39,207 nt of DNA from Streptomyces oceani (GTDB lineage Bacteria > Actinomycetota > Actinomycetes > Streptomycetales > Streptomycetaceae). The notes below the pieces were generated by a model. The model made no database searches and was not told the DNA's origin. It worked only from the letters and a program-made list of their open reading frames with translations. The position numbers and the translations under genes are program-made. Shown here one piece after another: positions 24,001-32,290 of the stretch. The stretch is from NCBI RefSeq assembly GCF_001751245.1, contig NZ_LJGU01000103.1, positions 1 to 39,207 of the forward strand, read 5' to 3'. Each line of letters starts with the position of its first letter. The stretch's first letter is position 1.

Positions 24001-24437
24001 GAGTCACCCGAATCGTCCGGTGGTGTCCAGCCGCAGACCCTGGTGTCCGACGAGCCCCAGTAGGTCAGCCGGCGTGCCGGGCCGCCGGCGACGGGTGCGA
24101 GGTGGATCTCCGGGTCCAGGCTGCGCCAGGTGGTGAAGGCGATGTGCCGGCCGTCCGGGGCGAAGCGGGGGTGGCCGACGCGTGTACGGTCCACGGTGAG
24201 CCGCCAGGCCCGCTCGCTCGGCTCGTCGGCGGGGCGGGTGGCCTGGGCGCGCCCGTCGGCCTCGACAGCGAGCGGGGCCACCCAGAGGTCGTCCTCGCTG
24301 CTGAAGCAGATGAGGTCACCGTGCAGGTGAGGAAACCGGAGATAGGGTCCGCAAGCAGTCACCTCTCCCATTTTTCTGGGTGAATCCGGCACGGCAACTT
24401 GTGACGTGCGTCGCACATCCGCCGACGGCTCATCCAT
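21024..24437 (-). CDS. Tricorn protease homologue (S41 family)
   Basis: This protein of about 1137 residues matches tricorn in length and order: an N-terminal beta-propeller beginning YLRFPHLHGDLICFSSEDDLWVAPL, a second propeller, a helical region with TSHAYV (catalytic His near residue 786), a PDZ domain, VDVRGNAGGHISELVVEKL, the nucleophile motif DEATASDGDM (Ser near 1013), GPVVGSRTWGGVVGI, and VENHGVSPDIEV (Glu near 1070). The full Ser/His/Glu machinery is present, so it should be active, degrading peptides downstream of larger proteases. The start is uncertain: ATG 24437 or ATG 24371, neither with a good ribosome-binding site. Divergent from the MMPL transporter gene. Confidence 0.9.
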   Translation of the reverse strand: MDEPSADVRRTSQVAVPDSPRKMGEVTACGPYLRFPHLHGDLICFSSEDDLWVAPLAVEADGRAQATRPADEPSERAWRLTVDRTRVGHPRFAPDGRHIAFTTWRSLDPEIHLAPVAGGPARRLTYWGSSDTRVCGWTPPDDSGDSDILAVASHGQPFPHFTWSYRVPTGGGPGSQLPWGPVTHLAMSSRHPPTERQTLLLAGAAPHEPASWKRYRGGAQGRLWLLGERLLPGLDGHLDCPMFVRDRIAFLSDHEGVGNLYSCLPDGTDLRRHTDHADFYARHAATDGERVIYQCAGELWLVTDLSPDGVPHRLRVRLGGPRTGRRTHQVPAATHIDSLAADHTGRASAVCVRGSLYWLTHRDGPARSIADTPGVRVRLPAMLGDTGRIAYVTDAEGEDALEIADLPRATRPRSPRRVAPGELGRVQELTAARDGDSVAVATHDGRLLLVDIRDAEDGGPAAGGSRVTEVIRSVNGPVRDLAYSPDSQWLAWAQPGVGRSLSQIKIARLGTEPTLLDVTDGRFEDEQPVFTEDGRYLAFLSWRGFDPVYDVHTGDLSFPLGCRPYLVPLSSATLSPFALSPDGRPAAGGLDPQDTAMENGTVLVESEGLSSRVTPFPVTASKYSALCPVSGGGLVWLRYPISGVLGETFANPADTSGRPTLEHFDMIKAKRTELTGYADWFSVSGDGSRLVLSDSGDLRVVPAYEPPDSDSVTHIDLRRIMHEVDPAAEWRQCFEEAGRIIRAYFWEPGMCGIDWDAMLAQYRPLVEKVASPGEFADLLRELLGELGTSHAYVTSARRDEGPPHYQRPIGLLGANFSRTEAGEWQLTRILPGNSSDSRARSPLAGSGIREGATLTHVDGRPVDPVEGPAPLLTAAGGTTVELTFSRSDPERPPRRIAIVPLVNERPLRYQDWVSRRRAVVRELSGGRCGYLHIPDMGGSGWAQFNRDLRMEMSRPALIVDVRGNAGGHISELVVEKLTREILGWDLTRDAQPVSYPSNAPRGPVVALADEATASDGDMITAVFRLLGLGPVVGSRTWGGVVGITGRHRLNDGTVITVPMNAAWFDAYGWSVENHGVSPDIEVVRTPLDWGEGRHSVLREGVRVALERLEEHPAATPPDYAEVPDLRRPSLPPRGGGE

Positions 24438-24508
24438 TTCATAGGAGCTAGCGTCTTTTGGCGTGGACTGACACTGTTCCTGCGAGCCAAGACCGGAGAA
24501 CCAGCCCT

Positions 24509-26773
24509 GTGGCAACGCTTCTGTACAAGCTAGGAAGACTCGCCTTCCGGCGCCGCGGCATCGTCGCCCTCCTGTGGGTGGCGCTGCTCGTGGCCGCGGG
24601 GGCGGGTGCGTCCACCGCCTCCTCGCCACCCGAAGACGACTTCGCCCTGCCCGGCACGGAGTCCCAGGAAGCCTTCGACCTCATGGAGGAGCGCTTCCCC
24701 GAAGCGGCGGCCGGTGGCGCGTCCGCGCGGATGGTCTTCAAGGCCCCGAACGGCGAGAAGATCACCGCGACCGAGCACAAGACCGTCGTACGCGAGGCCG
24801 TCGAGGGGCTGAAGGGCGAGCAGACGGCGTCTGTCGCCGACCCGTTCGTGCCCGAGAGCGGCGCGATCAGCGAGCGGGGCCAGGGCGACGTCGCCTACAG
24901 CGTCGTCAGCTACGAGGTGCCCACCAACGAACTCACCGACGAGACCCGGGACAACATCGAGAAGGTCGCCCAGGAGGCCCGCGACGCCGGGCTCACCGTG
25001 GAGACCGGCGGTGACGCGCTCTTCGTCGAACCCGACATGGGCAACGGCGAGATCATCGGCATCGGGGTCGCAGCCGTCGTACTGGTCCTCACCTTCGGCT
25101 CGCTCGTCGCCGCCGGCCTGCCGCTGCTCACCGCGCTGGTCGGGGTCGGGATCGGCATCGCGTCCATCGCCGCGCTGGGGGCCACCCTCGGCCTGTCGGC
25201 CACCACCTCCACGCTGGCGATGATGATCGGCCTGGCGGTCGGCATCGACTACGCGCTGTTCATCGCCTCGCGCTACCGCGCGGAGCTGATGGAGGGCCGC
25301 GACCGGGAGGAGGCCGCCGGCCGCGCAGTGGGCACCGCCGGATCGGCGGTGGTCTTCGCCGGCCTCACCGTCGTGATCGCGCTGGCCGGACTCGCCGTCG
25401 TCAACATCCCGTTGCTCACCAAGATGGGTCTGGCCGCGGCGGCGACCGTGGTCATCGCGGTGCTCGTCGCCATCACGCTGGTGCCCGCGGCGCTCGGCCT
25501 GGTCGGCAAGCGGATCTTCGGCCGCAAGGTACGCGCCGCCAACCCGGAGACCGGCGTGCCCGGCGCGGATCCGGACGCGAAGCCCAAGGCGGGGACCCGC
25601 TGGGCCCAGTTCGTGCTGCGCCGGCCGATCATGGTGCTGGTGACGGCCGTACTGGGGCTGGGCGTGATCGCCGTGCCGGTGTCCAGCATGACGCTGGGCC
25701 TACCGGACGAGGGCAACCAGCCCACCGACACCACCCAGCGCAAGGCGTACGACATGCTGTCCGAGTCCTTCGGGCCGGGCTTCAACGGTCCGCTGATGGT
25801 GGTGCTGGACACCCGGCAGAGCGACGACCCGAAGACCGCGGCCCAGGAGATCGGTCAGACCGTCGCCGACGTGGAGGGCGTCGTCGCGGTGGCGCCCGCG
25901 ACGTTCAACGAGGCCGGCGACACCGCGACCATCATGGCGATTCCCAAGACGGCCCCAGGCGATGCCGCGACCGAGGACATCGTGCACGACATCCGTGCCG
26001 AAGCGAGCGGCGTCGAAGCCAACCACGGTACGAAGATGCTGGTCAGCGGGACTACCGCGGTGGCCATCGACTTCTCGCAGGTGATGAGTGACGCGCTGGT
26101 GCCGTACCTCTCGCTGGTGGTGGGACTGGCGTTCGTGCTGCTGATCCTGGTCTTCCGCTCCGTGTTGGTGCCGCTGAAGGCGGCGCTCGGCTTCCTGCTG
26201 TCCGTGCTGGCGGCGCTGGGCGCGGTGGTCGCGGTGTTCCAGTGGGGCTGGGCGGCCGAGCTGATCGGCGTGGAGCAGACCGGGCCGATCATGAGCATCA
26301 TGCCGATCTTCATGGTCGGGGTGATCTTCGGGCTCGCCATGGACTACGAGGTGTTCCTGGTGACCCGGATGCGGGAGGCGTACGTCCACGGAGAGGACCC
26401 GGGCCAGGCCGTGGTCTCCGGCTTCAAGCTGGGCGCCAGGGTGGTCAGCGCGGCCGCGGTGATCATGATCAGCGTCTTCGCGGGCTTCATCGGCGCGGCT
26501 GACTCGATGATCAAGATGATGGGCTTCGGGCTGGCGATCGCGATCCTCTTCGACGCGTTCGTCGTCCGGATGGCCGTGGTGCCGGCCGTACTGGGCCTGT
26601 TGGGCGAGAAGGCGTGGTGGCTGCCAGGGTGGCTGGACAGGATCCTGCCCAACGTGGACGTGGAGGGCGAGAAACTCCGCGAACAACTCAGCCAGCCCAG
26701 CGGGCGGTCGGACGAGAAACCGGACGACCAGCCGCTCCCGCCCTCGCGTCAGCACGAGCACAGCGGGGTGTGA
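24509..26773 (+). CDS. MMPL-family RND-type transporter
   Basis: This 754-residue protein has the MMPL plan of two six-helix halves. A first helix (IVALLWVALLVAAGAGAST) precedes a periplasmic domain; then come five helices with TLAMMIGLAVGIDYALFIASRYR, the conserved G-x-D-Y motif. The second half repeats this with FMVGVIFGLAMDYEVFLVTRMREAY. The Asp-Tyr pairs are the proton relay of the family. Members export lipids or hydrophobic compounds in actinobacteria; this cargo is unknown. GTG 24509 has GGAG 10 nt upstream. The C terminus is polar and charged. A strong hairpin follows. Confidence 0.9.
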   Translation: MATLLYKLGRLAFRRRGIVALLWVALLVAAGAGASTASSPPEDDFALPGTESQEAFDLMEERFPEAAAGGASARMVFKAPNGEKITATEHKTVVREAVEGLKGEQTASVADPFVPESGAISERGQGDVAYSVVSYEVPTNELTDETRDNIEKVAQEARDAGLTVETGGDALFVEPDMGNGEIIGIGVAAVVLVLTFGSLVAAGLPLLTALVGVGIGIASIAALGATLGLSATTSTLAMMIGLAVGIDYALFIASRYRAELMEGRDREEAAGRAVGTAGSAVVFAGLTVVIALAGLAVVNIPLLTKMGLAAAATVVIAVLVAITLVPAALGLVGKRIFGRKVRAANPETGVPGADPDAKPKAGTRWAQFVLRRPIMVLVTAVLGLGVIAVPVSSMTLGLPDEGNQPTDTTQRKAYDMLSESFGPGFNGPLMVVLDTRQSDDPKTAAQEIGQTVADVEGVVAVAPATFNEAGDTATIMAIPKTAPGDAATEDIVHDIRAEASGVEANHGTKMLVSGTTAVAIDFSQVMSDALVPYLSLVVGLAFVLLILVFRSVLVPLKAALGFLLSVLAALGAVVAVFQWGWAAELIGVEQTGPIMSIMPIFMVGVIFGLAMDYEVFLVTRMREAYVHGEDPGQAVVSGFKLGARVVSAAAVIMISVFAGFIGAADSMIKMMGFGLAIAILFDAFVVRMAVVPAVLGLLGEKAWWLPGWLDRILPNVDVEGEKLREQLSQPSGRSDEKPDDQPLPPSRQHEHSGV

Positions 26774-26823
26774 GACCCGTGGTGTGAGGTAGGCCGCGTC
26801 GTTCGGGCCCCTCACTCCCAAGT

Positions 26824-26858
26824 CGGCCCGGCCCGGGAACAGTTCCGGGGCCGGGCCG
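26824..26858. terminator. Bidirectional terminator between the MMPL and SsgA-like genes
   Basis: 26824-26840 and 26842-26858 are inverted copies with one mismatch. Allowing for a loop of about 9 nt, the stem is about 13 bp and very GC-rich. It lies in a convergent gap. Confidence 0.75.
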
Positions 26859-26909
26859 CTCGACGTGTCGTGCCGGGCGGGGCAGGGCCGGACAGGGTCG
26901 TCTGAGCCG

Positions 26910-27323
26910 TCAGACGCCGCCCAGCAACGCGGCGAGCCCGCTGTCGAGATCACCGCCGAGGTCTTCCTGCCCGCGCGGCACGGCCGCGTCACAGCGCCGC
27001 AGGAAGTACCGGAGTTCGGCGCGGCGCAGCTCGACCAGCGCCATGCCCTCGGGGGTGTGCAACTCGAGCATCGTGTGGACTCGGCCGCCCGGCCACAGTC
27101 GGACGTCGCCGTCGCCCGCCGGCGCGTGCAATCCGGCGCGCAGGAGCTCCCGAGCGAACACCCAGTCCACCTCCGCGCCGTCCAGGGAGGATTCGGCGGG
27201 GAAGCTGGCATGGATCGCGAGCGGGTCGGCGCGGTCGTAGCGCAGTACGGCGGTCAGCGGGAGCGCGGCAGTCGTGCGGACGATGAGCCGGGCCTGAACG
27301 GGCTGCACGAGCACATCGGACAT
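26910..27323 (-). CDS. SsgA-like (SALP) sporulation/cell-division protein
   Basis: This 137-residue protein has the SALP pattern: ARLIVRTTAALPLTAVLRYDRADPLAIHASFP, VDWVFARELLRAGLHAPAGDGDVRLWPGG, MALVELRRAELRYFLRRCDAAVPRGQE. These small proteins occur in sporulating actinomycetes and control septum placement and spore-wall steps. Length is standard. ATG 27323 has a strong GAGGAGA site. Several paralogues exist in each Streptomyces and this one cannot be assigned to a named member from sequence alone. Confidence 0.9.
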   Translation of the reverse strand: MSDVLVQPVQARLIVRTTAALPLTAVLRYDRADPLAIHASFPAESSLDGAEVDWVFARELLRAGLHAPAGDGDVRLWPGGRVHTMLELHTPEGMALVELRRAELRYFLRRCDAAVPRGQEDLGGDLDSGLAALLGGV

Positions 27324-27815
27324 CCGGTTCTCCTCTGGTTGTGCGGGTGAAGGGGGAACGAGCCCCGCCGTCGGTCCTGTTCCCTCTTGCCCTGTCAGAC
27401 GCGCCGGGCCCGTCACGAGTCACGACACGGACGGGGTGAGCTGCACCACAAGCGGCGTACGATCGGGGTGAACCGCCCCGCCACGGGCACGTTCCCCCGG
27501 GGTGCCCCGAAAGACCAGCGGTTAACCGCACCGGCAGCCGATCGCCTTGGCGGGTTCGCTTGCCGCCCTGTTCCGGGTTCTGTGGGTACGGCTCGTGCCC
27601 ATGGAGTCCGCTCGCCCTCCGGACGACCCGACCGCCTGTCCGGAGTTCCGTGGGTGCCCCGCGAGTGAGCATGGGGTCTCCCCAAGCCGGAGGCCGAGGG
27701 GACGGGCGCGCCGATGTTGAAAGTGACGAGACCAAACGGAGCGAGCGTGCGAGCGAGTGCAGCGTCGAGGAGTGTCGACACCGGGTTCGAGCGCCCGGAG
27801 GCGAACCGAGCGCGT
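27324..27815. other. Intergenic region with no supported gene
   Basis: The stretch holds the upstream regions of the SsgA-like gene and the serine hydrolase. Visible elements are a palindrome CGGTTAACCG (27519-27528) and a GGGCAC...GTGCCC dyad just before it. The open frame upstream of the hydrolase (27714-27815) has poor codon use. Nothing else is recognisable. Confidence 0.5.
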
Positions 27816-29114
27816 GTGGAGGGCACCACGGCCGACGGTTTCCAGCCCGTCCGGGACGCGTTCGCGGCAAACTTCACCGAGCGCGGTGACACGGGCGCCG
27901 CGCTCGCCGTCCACCAGGACGGACGTCTCGTCGTGGACCTGTGGGGCGGCGAGCGGTGCGGTGACACGGGCGCCGCGCTCGGGACGACGGGAAGCGCCCC
28001 GCGCGGGGAGCAGCCGCAGCCGTGGACCGCGGACACCGTCGCGCTGCTGCGTTCCGCCAGCAAGGGCCCGGCAGCGGCCGTGCCACAGCTGCTCCAGCAG
28101 CGCGGCACGCTGGACCTGGACGCGCCCGTCGCCGCGTACTGGCCGGAGTTCCGTGCCGCCGGCAAGGATCGGGTGAGCGTACGGCAGTTGCTCGCGCATC
28201 GTGCGGGCGTGCCGGTGCTCGACCGGCCGCTGAGCCTGGCCGAGGCGGTGGACGGCGTCAGCGGTCCGCGCGCGGTCGCCGCGCAGCCGCCCGTATGGGA
28301 ACCGGGCGCGGCGCACGGCTATCACCCGCACACCTTCAGTTGGCTGTTGGACGAGTTGGTGCTGCGGGTGACCGGGCGGACGCTGGGGCGATGGTTCACT
28401 GAGGAGCTGACCCGACCGCTGGGCCTGGACCTGCACTTCGGCCCGCCGTCCGCCGTGGCGTCCCGTACGGCCCGACTGCGGAGCGTGCCGGCGCCCGCGC
28501 CGGTGGCCGGGAGCGGACCGCGGGTGCGGCCCAAGTCGACGGTGACGCACGCCTATCGGGACCCGGGGTCGCTGACCCGCCGGGCCTTCGGCGCGGTGGA
28601 CCTCGCCCGTACGGCTGGCCCCGGTGCCGTCGTCGGCCCAGCCGCGGGCCCGGCTGCCGGCGCGACCGCGAACACCGCCGCCGACCAGCCGCCGACCGAC
28701 GAGAACCACCCGGCCTACCGCGCCTCCGGGCTGCCTGGCGCGGCCGGGATCGGCACCGCGCGTGCGCTGTCCGCCTTTTACGCCATGCTGCTCGGCCCGC
28801 TGGAGGACGGGACGCCCCGGCTGTTCACGCCGGGGACGCTCGCCGCCGCGAGTACTGCGGAATCCGTCGGTCCGGATCGCGTACTGGTCGTGCCCACCCG
28901 GTTCGGCCCGGGCTTCATGCTGCACAGTCCGGCCTCGCCGATGCTCGGTCCGGGCTCCTTCGGACACCCGGGCCGTGGCGGGTCGCTGGCTTTCGCGGAC
29001 CCGGAGTCGGGCGTGGGTTTCGGGTATGTCACCGCCGCCATGCAGCAGTCGGTGACCTCCGATCCGCGCACCCAGGCGGTGCTACGGGCGCTGCGCGGCT
29101 GCCTCGACCGCTGA
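27816..29114 (+). CDS. Serine hydrolase, beta-lactamase class C / EstB-type
   Basis: This protein of about 432 residues has the serine beta-lactamase-like fold. The SxxK motif is LLRSASKG (Ser80, Lys83); the second motif is HGYHPHTFSW, where Tyr is kept but Asn is replaced as in esterases; the third is FGHPGRGGS, HxG instead of KTG. This pattern favours an esterase or peptidase over a true beta-lactamase. A 24-bp direct repeat inside the gene (27883-27906, 27958-27981) makes GDTGAAL appear twice and lengthens the loop before the active site. GTG 27816 is chosen from codon use and GGAGG upstream; ATG 27714 and GTG 27747 are alternatives. Confidence 0.83.
   Translation: MEGTTADGFQPVRDAFAANFTERGDTGAALAVHQDGRLVVDLWGGERCGDTGAALGTTGSAPRGEQPQPWTADTVALLRSASKGPAAAVPQLLQQRGTLDLDAPVAAYWPEFRAAGKDRVSVRQLLAHRAGVPVLDRPLSLAEAVDGVSGPRAVAAQPPVWEPGAAHGYHPHTFSWLLDELVLRVTGRTLGRWFTEELTRPLGLDLHFGPPSAVASRTARLRSVPAPAPVAGSGPRVRPKSTVTHAYRDPGSLTRRAFGAVDLARTAGPGAVVGPAAGPAAGATANTAADQPPTDENHPAYRASGLPGAAGIGTARALSAFYAMLLGPLEDGTPRLFTPGTLAAASTAESVGPDRVLVVPTRFGPGFMLHSPASPMLGPGSFGHPGRGGSLAFADPESGVGFGYVTAAMQQSVTSDPRTQAVLRALRGCLDR
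27883..27981 (+). repeat. 24-bp direct repeat inside the serine hydrolase gene
   Basis: 27883-27906 and 27958-27981 are identical, 75 bp apart, in the same codon frame. Confidence 0.9.
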
Positions 29115-29188
29115 GCCCGCGTACGGGCGCCCGGCACATGGGGGCCGGGCTCCCGCGTGGCCGGTACGGATCGTCCCCGCGCTCCTTG

Positions 29189-29354
29189 GAGCATCCGGCG
29201 GGAGGTGAGGGACACCCCGGGCAGGCGGGGCGTACGCCGATGCCCGACCCCGTCGTCGTCGGTCGACAGCGCCTCCGGCCGCCTCCCTCCGCCGCCTTGG
29301 CCGGACTTGGGCACCGACACCCTCCTTTTCCCACTCACCCACCGCCGGACGCTC
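29189..29354. mobile_element. MITE-like element, copy B
   Basis: The 166-bp element is bounded by 21-bp inverted repeats (29189-29209 and 29334-29354; 18 of 21 matching). The interior matches copy A (14946-15097) over most of its length, with indels, including an in-frame difference of 6 nt. It ends 13 nt before the SDR start codon. No target duplication is clear. Confidence 0.7.
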
Positions 29355-29355
29355 T

Positions 29356-29361
29356 TATGCT
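29356..29361 (+). promoter_or_regulatory. -10 of a probably leaderless SDR mRNA
   Basis: TATGCT is followed by 6 nt and ATG 29368, with no Shine-Dalgarno sequence. The -35 would lie inside the right inverted repeat of MITE copy B. Confidence 0.5.
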
Positions 29362-29367
29362 GGGCCG

Positions 29368-30159
29368 ATGAGGCGAGTTGCTGGGTACGCCGCGCTGGTC
29401 ACCGGCGCGGGACGGGGCATTGGCGAGGCCATCGCGCGACGGCTCGCGGCGGAGGGCGCGCGGGTGTTGGTCACCGATCTGGACGGCGAGCGGGCGGCGG
29501 ACGCCGCACGCGCCATCCGCGAACTGGGCGGGGACGCCGCCGGCCTGGCATGCGACGTGACCCGACGGTCCGCGGTGGACGACGCGGTGGAGCATGCCGT
29601 ACGGCTCTACGGCGGGCTGGACGTGCTGGTGAACAACGCGTACGCGTGCGGCAAGGACGCGGCGCTCTTCGAGGACGAGACGGACGAGGACTGGCTGCGG
29701 GACCTCGACGCCACGCTGAACGGACCGTTCCGCTGTGCCCGCGCGGCCATGCCGCATCTGGCCGCGGCCGAGGGGCGGGGCGCCATCGTCAACATCGGCT
29801 CGGTAAACGGCGAGCAGGACTTCGGCAACCATTCCTACAGCGCCGCCAAGGCCGGACTGGCCGGGCTGACCAGGACGTTGGCGGGCCGCGGTGCCGCGCG
29901 CGGGGTGCGGGTCAACCTGGTCGCGCCGGGAACGGTCGCCACCCACGCCTGGGACGACCGGCGGCCCGCGCTGGAACGGGCCGCGACGGAGTACCCGTTG
30001 GGCCGGGTCGGGCGGCCGGACGACATCGCCGCGGCCGTCGCGTTCCTCGCCTCCCCGGACGCCTCCTGGATCACCGGGGTCACCCTGCCGGTGGACGGCG
30101 GCCTGCTGAACAGCAACCTGGGCCTGCGCCGGGCACTGCTGGGGGAGACCGGCGACTGA
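29368..30159 (+). CDS. Short-chain dehydrogenase/reductase
   Basis: This 263-residue classical SDR has TGAGRGIG (cofactor), DLDGE (acidic strand after beta-2, suggesting NAD preference), CDVTR, NNAY in place of NNAG, a catalytic Ser in IGSVNG, and YSAAK. The end VTLPVDGGLL is typical of FabG-like members. Substrate unknown. It is transcribed alone, with a probable leaderless start just beyond MITE copy B, and converges on ispE. The Tyr at the fourth NNAG position is a mild deviation. Confidence 0.9.
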   Translation: MRRVAGYAALVTGAGRGIGEAIARRLAAEGARVLVTDLDGERAADAARAIRELGGDAAGLACDVTRRSAVDDAVEHAVRLYGGLDVLVNNAYACGKDAALFEDETDEDWLRDLDATLNGPFRCARAAMPHLAAAEGRGAIVNIGSVNGEQDFGNHSYSAAKAGLAGLTRTLAGRGAARGVRVNLVAPGTVATHAWDDRRPALERAATEYPLGRVGRPDDIAAAVAFLASPDASWITGVTLPVDGGLLNSNLGLRRALLGETGD

Positions 30160-30210
30160 CTCAGGCTCCGAGCGGGACGGCCGTACGGTCTCCCGGCCGG
30201 TGCCGCCGTG

Positions 30211-31203
30211 TCAGCCCAGCAGGGTCGCGCCCGCTGCCGGGGCGGTCGCCGTACGGACGTCCCGGCAGGTGCCGGAGCCCAGCAAGGCCGCCGCGACCGC
30301 GTCCGCCGACTCGACGTCCGGTACCAGGAACGCGCAGGTCGGGCCGGACCCGGAGACCAGACCGGCCAGCGCGCCCGCGGCGTCTCCGGTGGCCAGGGTG
30401 TCGGCGAGGGCGGGATACAGGGAGAGGGCGGCGGGCTGTAGTTCGTTGACGCACCGCGGCAGGCCGGTCGCCTGGGTCGTACGGTCCGCAGCGCCCGCCG
30501 TGTCCGTATCGCCGGTCAGGGCCGCGCCCAGGGCCCTCGCGTCACCCGCGCCGAGCGCGTCCAGCAGCGCGCGGGAGGGCTCGGGCGCGGGCAGGTCGGT
30601 GACCGTGGCACCGCCGCCGGACGCCTCCCGCAGCCGGTCGCACTCGCGGTAGACGGCCGGGGTGGCCAGCCCGCCGTCGGCGAGGGCGAACACCCAGTGC
30701 AGCGTGTCCCCGACCGGCAGCGGAGCCAGCCGCTCGCCCCGCCCACGCCCCAGGGCCGCGCCACCCAGCAGCGCGAACGGCACGTCGGAGCCCAACTCGG
30801 CGGCCAGCTCCAGCAGTTGCTCGCGCGGCGTACGGGTGCCCCACAGCGCGTCACAGGCCAGCAGCGCCCCGGCCGCGTCCGCGCTGCCACCCGCCATGCC
30901 ACCCGCGACCGGGATGTCCTTCGCGATGTGCAGGTGTACGCCCGGCGCCGGCAGGCCGTGCCAGGTGGCGAGCGCGGTGGCGGCGCGAGCCGCCAGGTTG
31001 CTGTCGCCCAGCGGCACCCGCTCGGCGTACGGGCCGCTGACGCTGATCCGCGGCGTGTCCGCCGGGGTGGCGCTGACCTCGTCGTACAGCCCGACGGCCA
31101 GGAAGACGTTCGCCAGGTCGTGGAAGCCGTCCGGGCGTCGGCCGCCGACGGCGAGCTGGACGTTCACCTTGGCCGCTACCCGCGCGGTGACGGTGCCGGT
31201 CAT
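30211..31203 (-). CDS. ispE: 4-diphosphocytidyl-2-C-methyl-D-erythritol kinase
   Basis: This 330-residue GHMP kinase phosphorylates CDP-ME in the MEP isoprenoid pathway. Substrate end: [29 protein letters not shown] loop: [21 protein letters not shown]-terminal GHMP motif: [12 protein letters not shown]. It is slightly longer than usual, with Ala/Thr-rich inserts near residues 210-240. ATG 31203 overlaps the rsmA stop by 4 nt (31200-31203), so the two are coupled; this rsmA-ispE order is conserved in actinobacteria. Confidence 0.95.
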   Translation of the reverse strand: MTGTVTARVAAKVNVQLAVGGRRPDGFHDLANVFLAVGLYDEVSATPADTPRISVSGPYAERVPLGDSNLAARAATALATWHGLPAPGVHLHIAKDIPVAGGMAGGSADAAGALLACDALWGTRTPREQLLELAAELGSDVPFALLGGAALGRGRGERLAPLPVGDTLHWVFALADGGLATPAVYRECDRLREASGGGATVTDLPAPEPSRALLDALGAGDARALGAALTGDTDTAGAADRTTQATGLPRCVNELQPAALSLYPALADTLATGDAAGALAGLVSGSGPTCAFLVPDVESADAVAAALLGSGTCRDVRTATAPAAGATLLG

Positions 31204-32189
31204 GGGTTCTCTCCCGTTCCCCGCCGCCGCTCGGCCGGCGAGCGGGCGGGCAGCTGTTCCGCGATGCGGGCGAAGTCGTCCACGGTCAGTGCCTCTCCCC
31301 GCTCCCGGGCGGGAATCCCGGCCGCCGTCAGCGCGGCCTCGGCCGCTGTCGCGGAGCCGGCCCAGCCCGCCAGCGCGGCCCGTAGCGTCTTGCGGCGCTG
31401 CGCGAAGGCCGCGTCGACGACGGCGAACACCTCAGCCCGGGTGGCGGTGGTGACCGGCGGCACCCGTCGCCGGAGCGCGACCAGCCCGGAGTCGACATGG
31501 GGCGCGGGCCAGAAGACCGTACGCCCCACCGCGCCCGCGCGGCGTACCTCGCAGTACCAGGCCGCCTTCACCGAGGGCACTCCGTAGATCCGGGAGCCCG
31601 GCGCCGCAGCCAGTCGGTCGGCCACCTCGGACTGCACCATGACCAGGGTGCGTTGGATACCGGGGAAGGTCTCCAGCAGGTGCAGCAGGACGGGCACCGC
31701 CACGTTGTACGGCAGGTTGGCGACCAGCGCGGTGGGCGCCGGCCCGGGGAGTTCCCGCACTCGCAGCGCGTCCGCCCGTACGAGGCTGAACCGTTCGGCC
31801 CGGCCGGGCAGCCGCCGCCGTACCGTGTCCGGCAGAGCCTCGGCCAGCACGGCGTCCACCTCCACGGCGACCACCGAGGAGGCGGACTCCAGCAGCGCCA
31901 GGGTGAGCGAGCCGAGGCCGGGGCCGACCTCCAGCACGACGTCGTCCGGGCGGACCTCCGCGGTCCGCACGATACGGCGGACGGTGTTCGCGTCGATGAC
32001 GAAGTTCTGGCCGCGCTGCTTCGCGGGCCGTACGCCCAGGGCGGCGGCGAGCGTGCGTACGTCGGCGGCGCCCAGCAGCGGATCGGCGGGGTCGGGCTGC
32101 TCGACGGGGCCGGCCTGGTCGGCCTGGCGGGTTTGCTCGGCCTGCTCGGCGGGGTCGCCCGGGTCGGCGGGCTCGGGGGCGGAACTCAC
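31200..32189 (-). CDS. rsmA: 16S rRNA (adenine1518/1519-N6)-dimethyltransferase
   Basis: This 329-residue KsgA/RsmA protein dimethylates two adenines in helix 45 of 16S rRNA. Motifs are [42 protein letters not shown], and [16 protein letters not shown] (NLPY catalytic). The first 40 residues are a low-complexity extension of Ala/Asp/Glu/Gln/Pro. GTG 32189 has TAAGCT 6 nt upstream and no Shine-Dalgarno sequence. Lies between tatD and ispE; the resuscitation factor gene often found before it is missing here. Confidence 0.95.
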   Translation of the reverse strand: MSSAPEPADPGDPAEQAEQTRQADQAGPVEQPDPADPLLGAADVRTLAAALGVRPAKQRGQNFVIDANTVRRIVRTAEVRPDDVVLEVGPGLGSLTLALLESASSVVAVEVDAVLAEALPDTVRRRLPGRAERFSLVRADALRVRELPGPAPTALVANLPYNVAVPVLLHLLETFPGIQRTLVMVQSEVADRLAAAPGSRIYGVPSVKAAWYCEVRRAGAVGRTVFWPAPHVDSGLVALRRRVPPVTTATRAEVFAVVDAAFAQRRKTLRAALAGWAGSATAAEAALTAAGIPARERGEALTVDDFARIAEQLPARSPAERRRGTGENP

Positions 32190-32195
32190 CCGTGC

Positions 32196-32201
32196 AGCTT
32201 A
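32196..32201 (-). promoter_or_regulatory. -10 of a probably leaderless rsmA-ispE mRNA
   Basis: TAAGCT on the minus strand is followed by 6 nt and GTG 32189. A CGGACA hexamer 16 nt upstream lies inside the 31-bp direct repeat and could be the -35. Confidence 0.5.
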
Positions 32202-32208
32202 CGGGGCG

Positions 32209-32280
32209 CGCGAGCAGTGTCCGCGTTCGCGCCCGCCTCCGCCCGGGTTCGCGAGCAGTGTCCGCGTTCGCGCCCGCCTC
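32209..32280. repeat. 31-bp direct repeat between tatD and rsmA
   Basis: 32209-32239 and 32250-32280 are identical, starting CGCGAGCAGTGTCCGCG, with a 41-bp period. It fills most of the gap between the two genes. Confidence 0.95.
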
Positions 32281-32290
32281 GCGGAACCGC

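Noticed and set aside
30160..30210. Dyad GGCCGTACGGTC in the SDR/ispE convergent gap
   Set aside because: The stem is short and imperfect; not enough to call a terminator.
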